From: Nocardia shimofusensis NBRC 100134
Lineage (GTDB): Bacteria > Actinomycetota > Actinomycetes > Mycobacteriales > Mycobacteriaceae
Reading direction: 5' to 3'
NCBI RefSeq assembly: GCF_001613125.1
Contig: NZ_BDBT01000003.1
Location: 310,001 to 374,000, forward strand
Length of the DNA stretch: 64,000 nucleotides
Positions within the stretch are counted from its first letter, which is position 1; every line of letters starts with the position of its first letter. Below, piece after piece: positions 53,044 through 62,147 of the stretch. The position numbers were made by a program, and so were the translations under genes. The notes under the pieces are model-generated. The model made no database searches and was not told the DNA's origin. It saw only the letters and a list, made by a program, of their open reading frames with translations.

Positions 53044-53879
53044 CAGACAACGTGCACGACGCCAGGGCGGTACTCGGAGCGAGGCTCCGGGAACTGCGGG
53101 TCACCGCGGGGCTGACCAACCGGAAACTCGCACAGCTGGCCGGGTGGCACGAGTCGAAGGTCTCCAAGATCGAGTTCGCGCGGATCAAGCCGTCGGACGG
53201 AGACATTCGCGCCTACTGCGGGCACTGCGACGCCGCGGATCAACTGCCCGATCTGCTGGCGACGCTGCACGATATCGATGTCGCCTATCTCGAATGGCGC
53301 AAGATCCTCGGGACCGGGGTGCGCCGCAGGCAGCAGAAGTCGCTACGGCTCGAGGCGACGGCCGCTGTCATCCGGGACTATCAGCCGCAGATCGTGCCCG
53401 GCCTGTTGCAGACCGCGGAATACGCCGCCGCCAAGTTGAAGCGGGGCATCGAGTTCCATCAGGTGCCCGACGATGTCGAGGAGGCCGTTGCCAAGCGCAT
53501 GGAGCGCCAGCGTGTCCTGTATCAGCGCGACCATCTGTTCCATTTCGTGATCGCCGAGCAGGCCCTGCGGACCACGGTCGGTGACGACGAGGTGATGGAA
53601 GGACAGCTCGACCGGCTCTCCTCGCTCATCGGGATGCCTCGGGTGACGATCGGGATCGTGCCCGCCACCGCCGAGGCTCTCGTCGTCTCCACCAATTTCG
53701 TGATGTTCGACAACCGATTGGTGATGGTGGAGGGCACTGCCGCCGAGTTGACCATCACCCAACCACGGGAGATCGCCGTCTACGGGCGGGCGTTCGATCT
53801 CCTCGCGCGCCAAGCGGTGACCGGCAAACGCGCGCGCGAACTGATCGGCCGGATAGTGCGAGACCGTTCCCGGAGCTGA
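53040..53879 (+). CDS. XRE regulator with DUF5753 domain
   Basis: A 279-residue regulator of the WhiJ/AbaA-like group found in developmental and silent-locus pairs of Streptomyces and Nocardia. HTH: LGARLRELRVTAGLTNRKLAQLAGWHESKVSKIEFA. DUF5753: IVPGLLQTAEYAA, RVLYQRDHLFHFVIAEQALRT, LIGMPRVTIGIVP and FDNRLVMVEGTAAELTITQPREIAVYGRAFDLL. The GTG start overlaps the DUF6879 stop by 4 bp. It ends 10 bp before the convergent flavoprotein gene. Confidence 0.86.
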   Translation: MTDNVHDARAVLGARLRELRVTAGLTNRKLAQLAGWHESKVSKIEFARIKPSDGDIRAYCGHCDAADQLPDLLATLHDIDVAYLEWRKILGTGVRRRQQKSLRLEATAAVIRDYQPQIVPGLLQTAEYAAAKLKRGIEFHQVPDDVEEAVAKRMERQRVLYQRDHLFHFVIAEQALRTTVGDDEVMEGQLDRLSSLIGMPRVTIGIVPATAEALVVSTNFVMFDNRLVMVEGTAAELTITQPREIAVYGRAFDLLARQAVTGKRARELIGRIVRDRSRS

Positions 53880-53889
53880 CGCCGATCGC

Positions 53890-54441
53890 CTATCTGAGCC
53901 GATGGTCCAGCAATGCCTGCCACGCCTCGTCCCACGGGAAGACTTCCACACGCCGCTCCCCCGTGCCCGGCTCGTGCTGTTGGTGGAACTGGTCCCCGAC
54001 GAGCACGCTCACGCCCCAATCCGACAACTTGAAGATGGCTTCCTGCACTGCGGGAAAGCTCATCTGCGCCTTGTTGGAGAACGGCACGGCGACCACGGGG
54101 AGGCCCTTGCCGACTCCCTCCACCAGCAGTCCGAGCGGCAGAGTGTCCGAGATGCCCGCGGCCCATTTGGCCAGGGAGTTGCAGGTGATCGGGGCCGCGA
54201 TCATGGCGTCGGCGGGCGGGAGCACATCGGGAGTCCCGGGATCTTTGTAGCGGCTGCGCACCACATGGCCGGTCGCCGCCTCGAGTGCCTGCGCATCGAT
54301 GAATTTCAGTCCGTCCGGAGAGGACACGACGCATACCTCCCAGCCGTCCGACCGGGCGAGTTCCACCAGCTTTCCGACATCGCGCGCCGCTGGTGAACCG
54401 GTGACAATGATGTAGAGCACGGGCGCTTTCGGATCGTTCAT
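53890..54441 (-). CDS. Flavoprotein (phosphopantothenoylcysteine-decarboxylase-like fold)
   Basis: A 183-residue HFCD-type flavoprotein: VLYIIVTGSPAARDVGKLVELARSDGWEVCVVSSPDGLKF at the start, PADAMIAAPITCNSLAKWAAGISDTLPLGLLVEG (the FMN-binding PxxxxxNxxxK region) and LPVVAVPFSNKAQMSFPAVQE. It probably binds FMN and decarboxylates or oxidises a small substrate. Such genes often stand next to XRE/DUF6879 units in actinomycetes. The substrate is unknown. Confidence 0.82.
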   Translation of the reverse strand: MNDPKAPVLYIIVTGSPAARDVGKLVELARSDGWEVCVVSSPDGLKFIDAQALEAATGHVVRSRYKDPGTPDVLPPADAMIAAPITCNSLAKWAAGISDTLPLGLLVEGVGKGLPVVAVPFSNKAQMSFPAVQEAIFKLSDWGVSVLVGDQFHQQHEPGTGERRVEVFPWDEAWQALLDHRLR

Positions 54442-54752
54442 GCTGCCATCGTCTCAGTTTCGGGCTGGGGACCATGGGGTGAAAATGGGCCGGAGTATTC
54501 GTCTTTCCCGCGTGAGTCAGGGTTTTCCCTGAGCCGGCCCCCTGCCGGGTGCTGACATTTCCACCGAATCCGGGACAGACAGTGACCTTTCGGGCCGTAT
54601 GCAGCAGAGTGTTGTTCGTGCGCGCACGATGCGGGGTGCCGGGGGTCGCGGCTCGTGGCGTGGGCGCGCGGCCGCTCGCCGGTGACGGCGGGCGAATCCC
54701 TTCGGGGGACAGGCGGGCGTGACGTCCGCCGAGGATCGAAAGGACAGAGAAG
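54442..54752 (+). promoter_or_regulatory. Long, structure-prone leader of the His-rich secreted protein gene
   Basis: 311 bp without a gene, between divergent starts. The 3' part (54650-54740) can form several short helices: GAATCCC-TTC-GGGG and GGCGG...CCGCC (about 54712-54730). GAATCCC followed by GGGGGACAGGCGGGCG loosely resembles the core of the c-di-AMP (ydaO) riboswitch, which in actinobacteria precedes genes for exported proteins. The match is partial and the remaining consensus is missing, so I list it only as a structured leader. Confidence 0.25.
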
Positions 54753-55070
54753 GTGAATTCGACGACCCGTTCCGAGCAGGCTCGGCGCCGAGTGGCCCGA
54801 GTGGCCATGGCAGGCGCGCTCGCCGCGATTCCGTTGACCGCGTTGGCGGTTCCCGCGTCGGCACAGCCGGCGGTTCCCGGGGTGACCGAGGTGAGGCACG
54901 GCCACCACGATCGGCACGACCGTGACTGGTTCGGCTGTGACGCGCCGGGGCACTGGGACGACTGGGCCCATTCGCCGGGCCGCCGGGACGACTGCAAGCA
55001 CTGGAACGACCCGCACCTGCAGTTCTTCCACCATCACAAGCCGCACGGGATCTTCTTCGGCAGCAGCTAG
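54753..55070 (+). CDS. His-rich secreted peptide
   Basis: A 105-residue protein with a Sec signal peptide (RRRVARVAMAGALAAIPL, cleavage likely after VPASA before QPAVPG). The mature part of about 65 residues holds a dozen histidines (EVRHGHHDRHDRDWFGCD, PHLQFFHHHKPHG) and two cysteines, which suggests binding of Zn, Ni or Cu (inference). No family recognised. GTG start 54753 has GGACAGAGAAG in front. It is monocistronic. Confidence 0.7.
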   Translation: MNSTTRSEQARRRVARVAMAGALAAIPLTALAVPASAQPAVPGVTEVRHGHHDRHDRDWFGCDAPGHWDDWAHSPGRRDDCKHWNDPHLQFFHHHKPHGIFFGSS

Positions 55071-55119
55071 TCGGTGGCGAGACGGTCCGGCTCCGCGCCG
55101 GGCCGTCTCCGGTCGTCGG

Positions 55120-56499
55120 TCATGCGATTTCGGCCGCCTGCACTTCGCCCCAGTCGATGGCCTCGATGAGGCGTTGGTGGTCGGCGGCGGTCCGGTCGGC
55201 GTAGGAGAGGGCGAAAGCGCCCATCGCGCGGTCGAAGGTGTCGCTCTTGCCCAGATAGGTGGCTATGGCGACACGGTCGCCGGAACGGGCGTGCGCGCGG
55301 GCGAGGGTGCGGCCGCACAGTTCGCCGTAGCGACGGAGCAGGGCGGGTCTCATGGTGGCGAGGTCGGCGGAGCCTTTCATGTCCCGCAGTTGCCGCCAAT
55401 AGAAGTGCCTGCCCGCGGGGCCGGTGCACCAGCCGAGGAAGATGTCGGCGGCGGCCTGGGTCAGGCGCTGGCCGTGGACGACTCGGGCGCCCTGCTGCTC
55501 GTAGCGGCTCGGCGCGAGGTGGGCGGCCAGGACGGACTGCTCGGCTTCCTTCACCTGGAGGAACAGCGGCGCTCCTGTGTCGCGCTCGGTGAGCAGGACG
55601 ATGAAGCAGCGGGTGCCCACGCTGCCGACGCCCACGACCTTGCCCGCGACGTCGACGACGCGGTAGCGGTCGAGCAGGACGCGGCGTTCCTCGGGCAGGG
55701 TGTCGCGGTAGGCGGCGAAGACCTCGTTCACGATGCCGATGTCGAGACGGTCGGCGGTGATGACCAGCGGTGGGTCGGCGCGGATGTGCGGCATGCCGTC
55801 GGGGCCGGGTTCGGTGAGTTTGCGCAGCGCCTGCAGGCTGGTTCGGCCGCGGGCCGCGGCGAGGGTGTGTTCGACGCGGCTGCGGGTCTCGGGTTCACGG
55901 ATCAGTGCCGTGGCTTCTTCGAAGTCGGTGCGCTCGTACCAGATGGTCAGCGCGTCGGTTGTCGCGTACTCGCGCATGGCTGTGCGGTAGGCGGCGGCCG
56001 CGTCGACGGCGGCGCGGGTGGCGTGGTCATCGACGAAGCCGTTGGCTCGGGCGGCGACGGCCAGGCCCGCGACGAGGCGTTTCACGTCCCACTCGAAGGG
56101 GCCGGGCAGGGTTTCGTCGAAGTCGTTGAGGTCGAAGACGAGGGCGCGTTCGGGAGAGGCGTAGAGGCCGAAGTTCGACGGGTGGGCGTCGCCGCACAGC
56201 TGGACGGTGAGACCGGTGTTCGGGGTGGCGGCGAGGTCGACGGCCATGACGGCCGGCGCGCCGCGCAGGAACGGGAAGACGCCCGCGGCCATCCGGGCGT
56301 AGCGGATCGGAACCAGCTCGGGCACTCGGGTCTTCGCCTGCTGCTGGAGAATGTCGATCGGTTCGCGGCGGTCGGCCGGTGGTTTCCAAGCTCCGAGTTC
56401 GGAACGTGCGACGCGTCGGCGGGCGGCACGGCCGGTCTCCTTCGACGACTCGGCCGATGCGCCGGGGTCTGCGGGGGTGGTGGCAGCCGTGGGGGTCAT
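55120..56499 (-). CDS. DUF2252 domain-containing protein
   Basis: A 459-residue protein of the DUF2252 family, which has a kinase-like fold. Blocks: YARMAAGVFPFLRGAPAVMAVDLA, VQLCGDAHPSNFGLYASPERALVFDLNDFDETLPGPFEWDVKRLVAGLAVA (containing the HPSNFG and DLNDFDE residues in the catalytic region) and KVVGVGSVGTRCFIVLL. Phosphotransferase activity is suspected for the family but not shown. The start at ATG 56499 (MTPTAATTPADPG) is preferred; the upstream frame is Ser/Arg-rich and unlike the family. Confidence 0.85.
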   Translation of the reverse strand: MTPTAATTPADPGASAESSKETGRAARRRVARSELGAWKPPADRREPIDILQQQAKTRVPELVPIRYARMAAGVFPFLRGAPAVMAVDLAATPNTGLTVQLCGDAHPSNFGLYASPERALVFDLNDFDETLPGPFEWDVKRLVAGLAVAARANGFVDDHATRAAVDAAAAYRTAMREYATTDALTIWYERTDFEEATALIREPETRSRVEHTLAAARGRTSLQALRKLTEPGPDGMPHIRADPPLVITADRLDIGIVNEVFAAYRDTLPEERRVLLDRYRVVDVAGKVVGVGSVGTRCFIVLLTERDTGAPLFLQVKEAEQSVLAAHLAPSRYEQQGARVVHGQRLTQAAADIFLGWCTGPAGRHFYWRQLRDMKGSADLATMRPALLRRYGELCGRTLARAHARSGDRVAIATYLGKSDTFDRAMGAFALSYADRTAADHQRLIEAIDWGEVQAAEIA

Positions 56500-56563
56500 T
56501 CTCCCAGTCTCGGTCCTGGGGTCGCCGAGATGCGGCAATTCGACGCACGCGCCGCCGCCGAGT

Positions 56564-57217
56564 TCAGTAGGCGAGTTCCTGCCAGGGGATGTCGATCGGG
56601 AACGGGAACCCGATGTGCACGCCGTCCTCATCGGCGGGGGTCCATTCTCCCGCCAGCAGATAGTTGGCCGGGCGCAGCGGTCTCACCCCCTCGGGGAGAC
56701 GGCCGTGCCCGGTCTCCAGTGCGTAGGCGCGGACGACAGCGATGGCACTGTCGGTCCGCGCGATCGTGACCTCCCAGTACCAGGGAATCCCGGCGCCCGC
56801 GTAGCGGCCCTTCTTCGCTTCCATGTCGGTCTGAGTGTTGGACGGTGACAACACTTCGCCGACCATCAGGGTGTCGGCGGCGCGGACATCCTGGAACGGG
56901 GAATCCAGGCAGCGATATACCAGGAAGTCCGGCGTCAGGAAGTTCGATTTGCCTGTGGCGCCCAGGAACACGTTGGTCTCGACATCCACCTGCCAGCAGG
57001 TATCGGGCCGGCGCTGCATGCTTGCACGCGCGCACCGTTCGAAGGCATTGCGCATCCGAACGGTGAACCGCTGGTGCTCGCTCGGACCACGTCGTACCCA
57101 CACCACCCGCCCATCCCAGAGTTCGATCTGATCGGCGATCTCTTCGGGCAGTTGCTCGAGCTCTTCCCAGGTCATGAACTCCGGGAGATCCGGCTTCTCG
57201 ATGTGCGGCACGGGCAT
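56564..57217 (-). CDS. Uma2-family (DUF820) protein, second copy
   Basis: A 217-residue PD-(D/E)XK-like protein. FLTPDFLVYRCLD, ADTLMVGEVLSPSNTQTDMEAKKGRYAGAGIPWYWEVTI is the conserved active-site and tail region. It is not closely similar to the copy at 29239-29838 and belongs to another subfamily. Stand-alone Uma2 proteins are abundant in actinobacteria and cyanobacteria; none has an assigned role that I can state. It starts 107 bp from the ilvC end, marking the return to core genes. Confidence 0.8.
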   Translation of the reverse strand: MPVPHIEKPDLPEFMTWEELEQLPEEIADQIELWDGRVVWVRRGPSEHQRFTVRMRNAFERCARASMQRRPDTCWQVDVETNVFLGATGKSNFLTPDFLVYRCLDSPFQDVRAADTLMVGEVLSPSNTQTDMEAKKGRYAGAGIPWYWEVTIARTDSAIAVVRAYALETGHGRLPEGVRPLRPANYLLAGEWTPADEDGVHIGFPFPIDIPWQELAY

Positions 57218-57280
57218 GTCGTCATGGTAGGCGGCGACAGGATCGAATGGCGGCGACCGAACCGGACGTGCAGACGACGA

Positions 57281-57306
57281 AGGGCCGCCCGCGAACGGAC
57301 GGCCCT
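57281..57306 (-). terminator. ilvBNC terminator
   Basis: GGGCCG-CCG...CGG-CGGCCC forms a 9-bp stem with one mismatch and a CGAA loop, 19 bp beyond the ilvC stop. Confidence 0.6.
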
Positions 57307-57324
57307 GTCGAGGGGAAACCGGGA

Positions 57325-58362
<1,038 letters not shown>

Positions 58363-58426
58363 TCATCCCCGCCGGCGGCGGGGAGCACCGTGCTGACGCA
58401 CGGGTGACGGTTTGGAATTGTGCTAC

Positions 58427-58930
58427 TCAGCGGGTGGCGGTGATGGACTTGGGTCCGCGACCGACCGCGACGACACCGGACTGCACGATCTCCCGGATGC
58501 CGAACGGCTCGAGCATGCGCAGCAGCGCGTCGAGCTTGGAACGGGTGCCGGTCGCCTCGACGGTGAGCGCGTCCGGCGAGACGTCGATGACCTTGGCGCG
58601 GAACAGCTGCACGGCCTCGATCACCTGGGTCCGCACGCTGGCGTCGGCGCGCACCTTCACCAGGATCAGTTCGCGGGCCACCGACGCGTCGGCGTCCTGC
58701 TCGACGATCTTGATGACGTTCACCAGCTTGTTGAGCTGCTTGGTGACCTGCTCGAGCGGCAGATCCTCGACGGTGACGACGATGGTCATCCGCGAGATGT
58801 CGGGCAGTTCGGTGCCACCGACCGCCAGCGACTCGATATTGAACCCACGGCGGGAGAACAGGCTCGCCACCCGCGCCAGCACGCCCGGCTTGTCCTCGAC
58901 CAGGACGCTCAGGGTGTGGGTGCTGCTCAT
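58427..58930 (-). CDS. ilvN: Acetolactate synthase small (regulatory) subunit
   Basis: A 167-residue regulatory subunit that gives valine feedback inhibition and activates the catalytic subunit. An N-terminal ACT domain ([36 protein letters not shown]) and the C-terminal half with [39 protein letters not shown] are typical. The start overlaps the ilvB stop by 4 bp (ATGA), ensuring equal synthesis of the two subunits. Confidence 0.97.
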   Translation of the reverse strand: MSSTHTLSVLVEDKPGVLARVASLFSRRGFNIESLAVGGTELPDISRMTIVVTVEDLPLEQVTKQLNKLVNVIKIVEQDADASVARELILVKVRADASVRTQVIEAVQLFRAKVIDVSPDALTVEATGTRSKLDALLRMLEPFGIREIVQSGVVAVGRGPKSITATR

Positions 58931-60882
58931 GCTTCGGTCCCCTCGTTCTCTGCTGCCTGCTGCTGGCCGTGCGTCATCGCCTCGTGGATGACGGCGGGCT
59001 CGGCGGCCTGCTCGTCCTCGTCGAAGAGCGGACGGATGCCGCGCGCGGCCATGATCTCGTCGTTGCTGGTGCCCGCGGCGACCATCGGCCACACCTGGGC
59101 GTCCTTGCCGACGATGAAATCGATGACGACGGGGCGGTCGTTGATCGACTGCGCCTCGCGGATCGCGGCCTCGACCTCCTCCTCCTTCTCCACCCGGATG
59201 CCGTGGCAGCCCAGGGCTTCGGCGAGCTTGACGAAGTCGGGGATGCGCAGAGTGTGGGTGCCCAGGTCGGTGTTGGAGTAGCGCTCCTCGTAGAACAGGG
59301 TCTGCCACTGGCGGACCATGCCGAGGTTGCCGTTGTTGATCAGCGCCACCTTGATCGGCACGCCCTCGACAGCGCAGGTGGCCAGTTCCTGATTGGTCAT
59401 CTGGAAGCAGCCGTCGCCGTCGACCGCCCAGACCTCACGGTCGGGCATGCCCATCTTGGCGCCCATCGCGGCGGGCACGGCGTAGCCCATGGTGCCCAGG
59501 CCGCCGGAATTGAGCCAGGTGCGCGGCTTCTCGTACTTGACGAACTGGGCGGCCCACATCTGGTGCTGGCCGACGCCCGCGCAGTAGATGGCGTCGGGTC
59601 CGGCCAGGCGGCCGAGGGCATCGATGACGAATTCCGGCGACAGCGAGCCGTCGCTCGGTGGGGTCCAGCCCAGCGGGTACTGGTCGCGGATGCCGTCGAG
59701 GTAGGTCCACCACTCGGTCAGGTCCAGCAGCGGAGCCTCGCCGCCGAGGGCCGGGTCGGCCTGCAGGGTCTCGACCAGCTCGGCGATGACCTCTCGGCAG
59801 TCACCGACGATCGGGACGTCGGCATGCCGGTTCTTGCCGATCTCGGCCGGGTCGATGTCGGCGTGGATGACCTTGGCCTCGGGCGCGAAGGAGTCGAGCT
59901 GGCCGGTGACCCGGTCGTCGAAGCGGGCGCCGAGAGTGATCAACAGATCCGACTTCTGCAGCGCGGCGACGGCGCCGACGGTGCCGTGCATGCCCGGCAT
60001 GCCCATGTTCAGTCGATGGCTGTCGGGGAACGCGCCGCGCGCCATCAGGGTGGTGACCACCGGGATGCCGGTCAGCTCGGCCAGCGCCAGCAGCTCGGCC
60101 GAGGCGTCGGCCTTGATGACGCCGCCGCCGACGTAGAGCACCGGGCGCTTGGCGTCGAGGATCATCCTGGCGGCCTCGCGGACCTGCTTGCCGTGCGGCT
60201 TGGTGACCGGGCGGTAGCCGGGCAGCCGCATCTCCGGCGGCCAGGTGAAGGTGGTCTGCGCCTGCAGCACGTCCTTGGGGATGTCGACCAGGACGGCGCC
60301 GGGACGACCGGAGGCAGCCAGGTAGAACGCCTCGGCGATCATGCGCGGGATGTCGATGCCGTCGGTGATCAGGAAGTTGTGCTTGGTGATCGGCATGGTG
60401 ATGCCGGAGATGTCGGCTTCCTGGAAGGCGTCGGTGCCGATGAGGCTGCGGCCGACCTGGCCGGTGATGGCGACGATCGGGACCGAGTCCATCTGGGCGT
60501 CGGCGATCGGGGTCACCAGGTTGGTCGCGCCGGGGCCGGATGTGGCCATACACACACCGACCTTGCCGGTGGCCTGCGCGTAACCGGTGGCGGCGTGGCC
60601 GGCGCCCTGCTCGTGGCGCACCAGCACGTGACGGACCTTGGTGGAGTCGAACAGCGGGTCGTAGACGGGCAGGATCGCGCCGCCGGGGATGCCGAAGACG
60701 GTGTCGACGCCGAGCTCCTCGAGCGATCGGACGACCGACTGCGCGCCGGTCACCCGCTCGGGCGGGACCTGGCGGCGGTTGGCCGTGCCGGCGGGCTGAT
60801 TCGCCTGGCTACCGGTCTGCTGATTCGCCGAAGGCGCTGACCTGCGGGCCGAGGGCCCGGGTCGTGCGGTTGGTGCGCTCAC
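58927..60882 (-). CDS. ilvB: Acetolactate synthase large (catalytic) subunit
   Basis: A ThDP-, Mg- and FAD-dependent enzyme forming acetolactate and acetohydroxybutyrate. It has 651 residues. [20 protein letters not shown] and [21 protein letters not shown] (with the ThDP-activating Glu) open the protein, and [20 protein letters not shown]...[12 protein letters not shown] is the ThDP-binding motif. An N-terminal extension of about 40 residues rich in Gln, Asn, Pro and Ala precedes the core, as in mycobacterial IlvB1. The start is GTG 60882. Its transcript carries a 240-nt leader with a peptide and a terminator (see 60997-61126). Confidence 0.98.
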   Translation of the reverse strand: MSAPTARPGPSARRSAPSANQQTGSQANQPAGTANRRQVPPERVTGAQSVVRSLEELGVDTVFGIPGGAILPVYDPLFDSTKVRHVLVRHEQGAGHAATGYAQATGKVGVCMATSGPGATNLVTPIADAQMDSVPIVAITGQVGRSLIGTDAFQEADISGITMPITKHNFLITDGIDIPRMIAEAFYLAASGRPGAVLVDIPKDVLQAQTTFTWPPEMRLPGYRPVTKPHGKQVREAARMILDAKRPVLYVGGGVIKADASAELLALAELTGIPVVTTLMARGAFPDSHRLNMGMPGMHGTVGAVAALQKSDLLITLGARFDDRVTGQLDSFAPEAKVIHADIDPAEIGKNRHADVPIVGDCREVIAELVETLQADPALGGEAPLLDLTEWWTYLDGIRDQYPLGWTPPSDGSLSPEFVIDALGRLAGPDAIYCAGVGQHQMWAAQFVKYEKPRTWLNSGGLGTMGYAVPAAMGAKMGMPDREVWAVDGDGCFQMTNQELATCAVEGVPIKVALINNGNLGMVRQWQTLFYEERYSNTDLGTHTLRIPDFVKLAEALGCHGIRVEKEEEVEAAIREAQSINDRPVVIDFIVGKDAQVWPMVAAGTSNDEIMAARGIRPLFDEDEQAAEPAVIHEAMTHGQQQAAENEGTEA

Positions 60883-60996
60883 CGTCTTCGTTCCTTACTT
60901 GTCGTTCCGACCCCGGACAACACTTGTGTGCCTGGCACGACCGGCGTCTGCGACCCGCCGCGCCGGACGATGCCCGAACTCGAGATGTCCGAACAC

Positions 60997-61030
60997 AAAA
61001 AAGCCCTCGACAGCGATGGCTGTTCGAGGG
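60997..61030 (-). terminator. Attenuator terminator of ilvBNC
   Basis: On the minus strand CCCTCGAACAG, loop CCATCG, then CTGTCGAGGG forms a 10-bp stem with one bulged A, followed at once by TTTTTT (61002-60997). This intrinsic terminator lies in the ilvB leader, 114 bp ahead of the coding start and 48 nt after the leader-peptide stop: the position expected for attenuation. Confidence 0.85.
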
Positions 61031-61078
61031 TGGCGCGTCGCAAACGCGAGCTGACGTATTCGACTCAGGCAGTCAGGC

Positions 61079-61126
61079 TCAACGCTGGACGCGCCGGCCG
61101 AGTACGAGCAACTCGTTTCGATTCAC
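61079..61126 (-). CDS. ilvB leader peptide (15 aa)
   Basis: A 15-codon frame starting with GTG and translating as (M)NRNELLVLGRRVQR. Leu-Leu-Val-Leu in the middle and another Val are regulatory codons for branched-chain amino acids. It has no SD, but TAACGT (minus strand 61139-61134) ends 7 nt before the GTG, so the transcript should begin at the start codon: leaderless. A GTG two codons earlier is also in frame. When Leu-tRNA or Val-tRNA is scarce, stalling here would prevent formation of the downstream terminator (standard attenuation logic, inferred). Confidence 0.75.
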   Translation of the reverse strand: MNRNELLVLGRRVQR

Positions 61127-61133
61127 GCGCACG

Positions 61134-61163
61134 ACGTTAAGGCCGCGTGAACCGAACAGTCAA
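61134..61163 (-). promoter_or_regulatory. ilvBNC promoter
   Basis: TTGACT (61163-61158), 18-bp spacer, TAACGT (61139-61134) on the minus strand. A good -35 and a TANNNT -10 just before the leader-peptide codon. Position agrees with the leader peptide and attenuator downstream. Confidence 0.6.
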
Positions 61164-61242
61164 ACAGATGACCCCGCGCGTCCCATTATGTGGGACAACA
61201 GTGGTTGCTTGTGTCCGATCACCAGGATGCGAGGATGGTGGT

Positions 61243-61941
61243 GTGTCATCACCGCATCAGTCCGTGCCACCGGGTAAATCGTCCCACACCGCCGAGACCG
61301 GATCGTCGACGGGTAGCTCGTCGGCTGCCGCCGGTCACCGGACGGTCATACGGGTCACTCAGCTCGCCTACCTCGGCGTGGTGGTGCTCGCACTGGGCGT
61401 GTTCCTGTTCGTCGTCGGGTGGCCGAAGCTGCTGTGGTGGCTGATGCTGCTGCCCGTCGTGGTCGTCGTGTGGATCGCCCGCACGCGGACCGTGGTGTCC
61501 GACGACGGGCTCGATCTGCGGCGGGTGTTCTCGTCCCGGCATCTGGACTGGGAACAGGTGAAGGGGGTGAGCATTCCCAAGCGCGGTTACGTACGGGCGC
61601 ACCTGGCCGACGATTCGGTGGTGTCGCTGCCCGCGGTCGGCTACGACCAGCTGCGCAAGCTGATCACCGCTTCGCAGGGCAGGCTGCCGGACGTGTTCGC
61701 CGCCGAGGAAGCCAAGCGCCAGGCCGAGTGGGAGGCGCGACGGGAGGCCGAGAAGGCCGAGGAGTCGGCGCAGGCCGAAGAGACTTCGGACGCTCCGGCG
61801 ACCAGCGACGCCCCGAAGACCGGCGACACCACGAAGACGAGCGACACCACGAAGACCGGCGACACCGAGAAGCCCGCCGACACCGGGACGACCCCGGAAA
61901 CCGGGAAGGGCGCGGACGAGACCCGCTCCGACGAGGGCTGA
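61243..61941 (+). CDS. PH-domain-containing membrane protein (Cfp6-like)
   Basis: A 232-residue protein: a Ser/Pro-rich N-terminus, two adjacent membrane segments (about residues 40-82: [19 protein letters not shown] and [13 protein letters not shown]), then a small PH-like domain ([38 protein letters not shown]). The C-terminal tail is charged, with (K/D)TGDT and TTKTSDT repeats, whose length probably varies. The mycobacterial orthologue next to ilvB is the culture-filtrate antigen Cfp6. The start is GTG 61243, with GAGGATGGT upstream; the frame extends another 32 codons but that region holds the ilvB promoter. Confidence 0.82.
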   Translation: MSSPHQSVPPGKSSHTAETGSSTGSSSAAAGHRTVIRVTQLAYLGVVVLALGVFLFVVGWPKLLWWLMLLPVVVVVWIARTRTVVSDDGLDLRRVFSSRHLDWEQVKGVSIPKRGYVRAHLADDSVVSLPAVGYDQLRKLITASQGRLPDVFAAEEAKRQAEWEARREAEKAEESAQAEETSDAPATSDAPKTGDTTKTSDTTKTGDTEKPADTGTTPETGKGADETRSDEG

Positions 61942-62147
61942 TCCCCGTCTCCCGCCGGGCCGTTCGTGAGCCCGGCGTAAGCTCGTGGGGCCGTGCAACA
62001 GGCGGGTCACCCGGTGCGGCGACCCCCGATCGACCCGCTCACGCCGACGGCACCACCCTTCTCCGTCGGCGCGAGGTCCGCGGCGACACGCAGCGCACAC
62101 CCGCCCCAGCACACTCAGCCCACCGCACCTTTCGAGGACGATCACAC

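Noticed and set aside
54650..54740. Definite c-di-AMP riboswitch call
   Set aside because: Only part of the core resembles the consensus and the 3' half is absent, so I kept it as a low-confidence structured leader.
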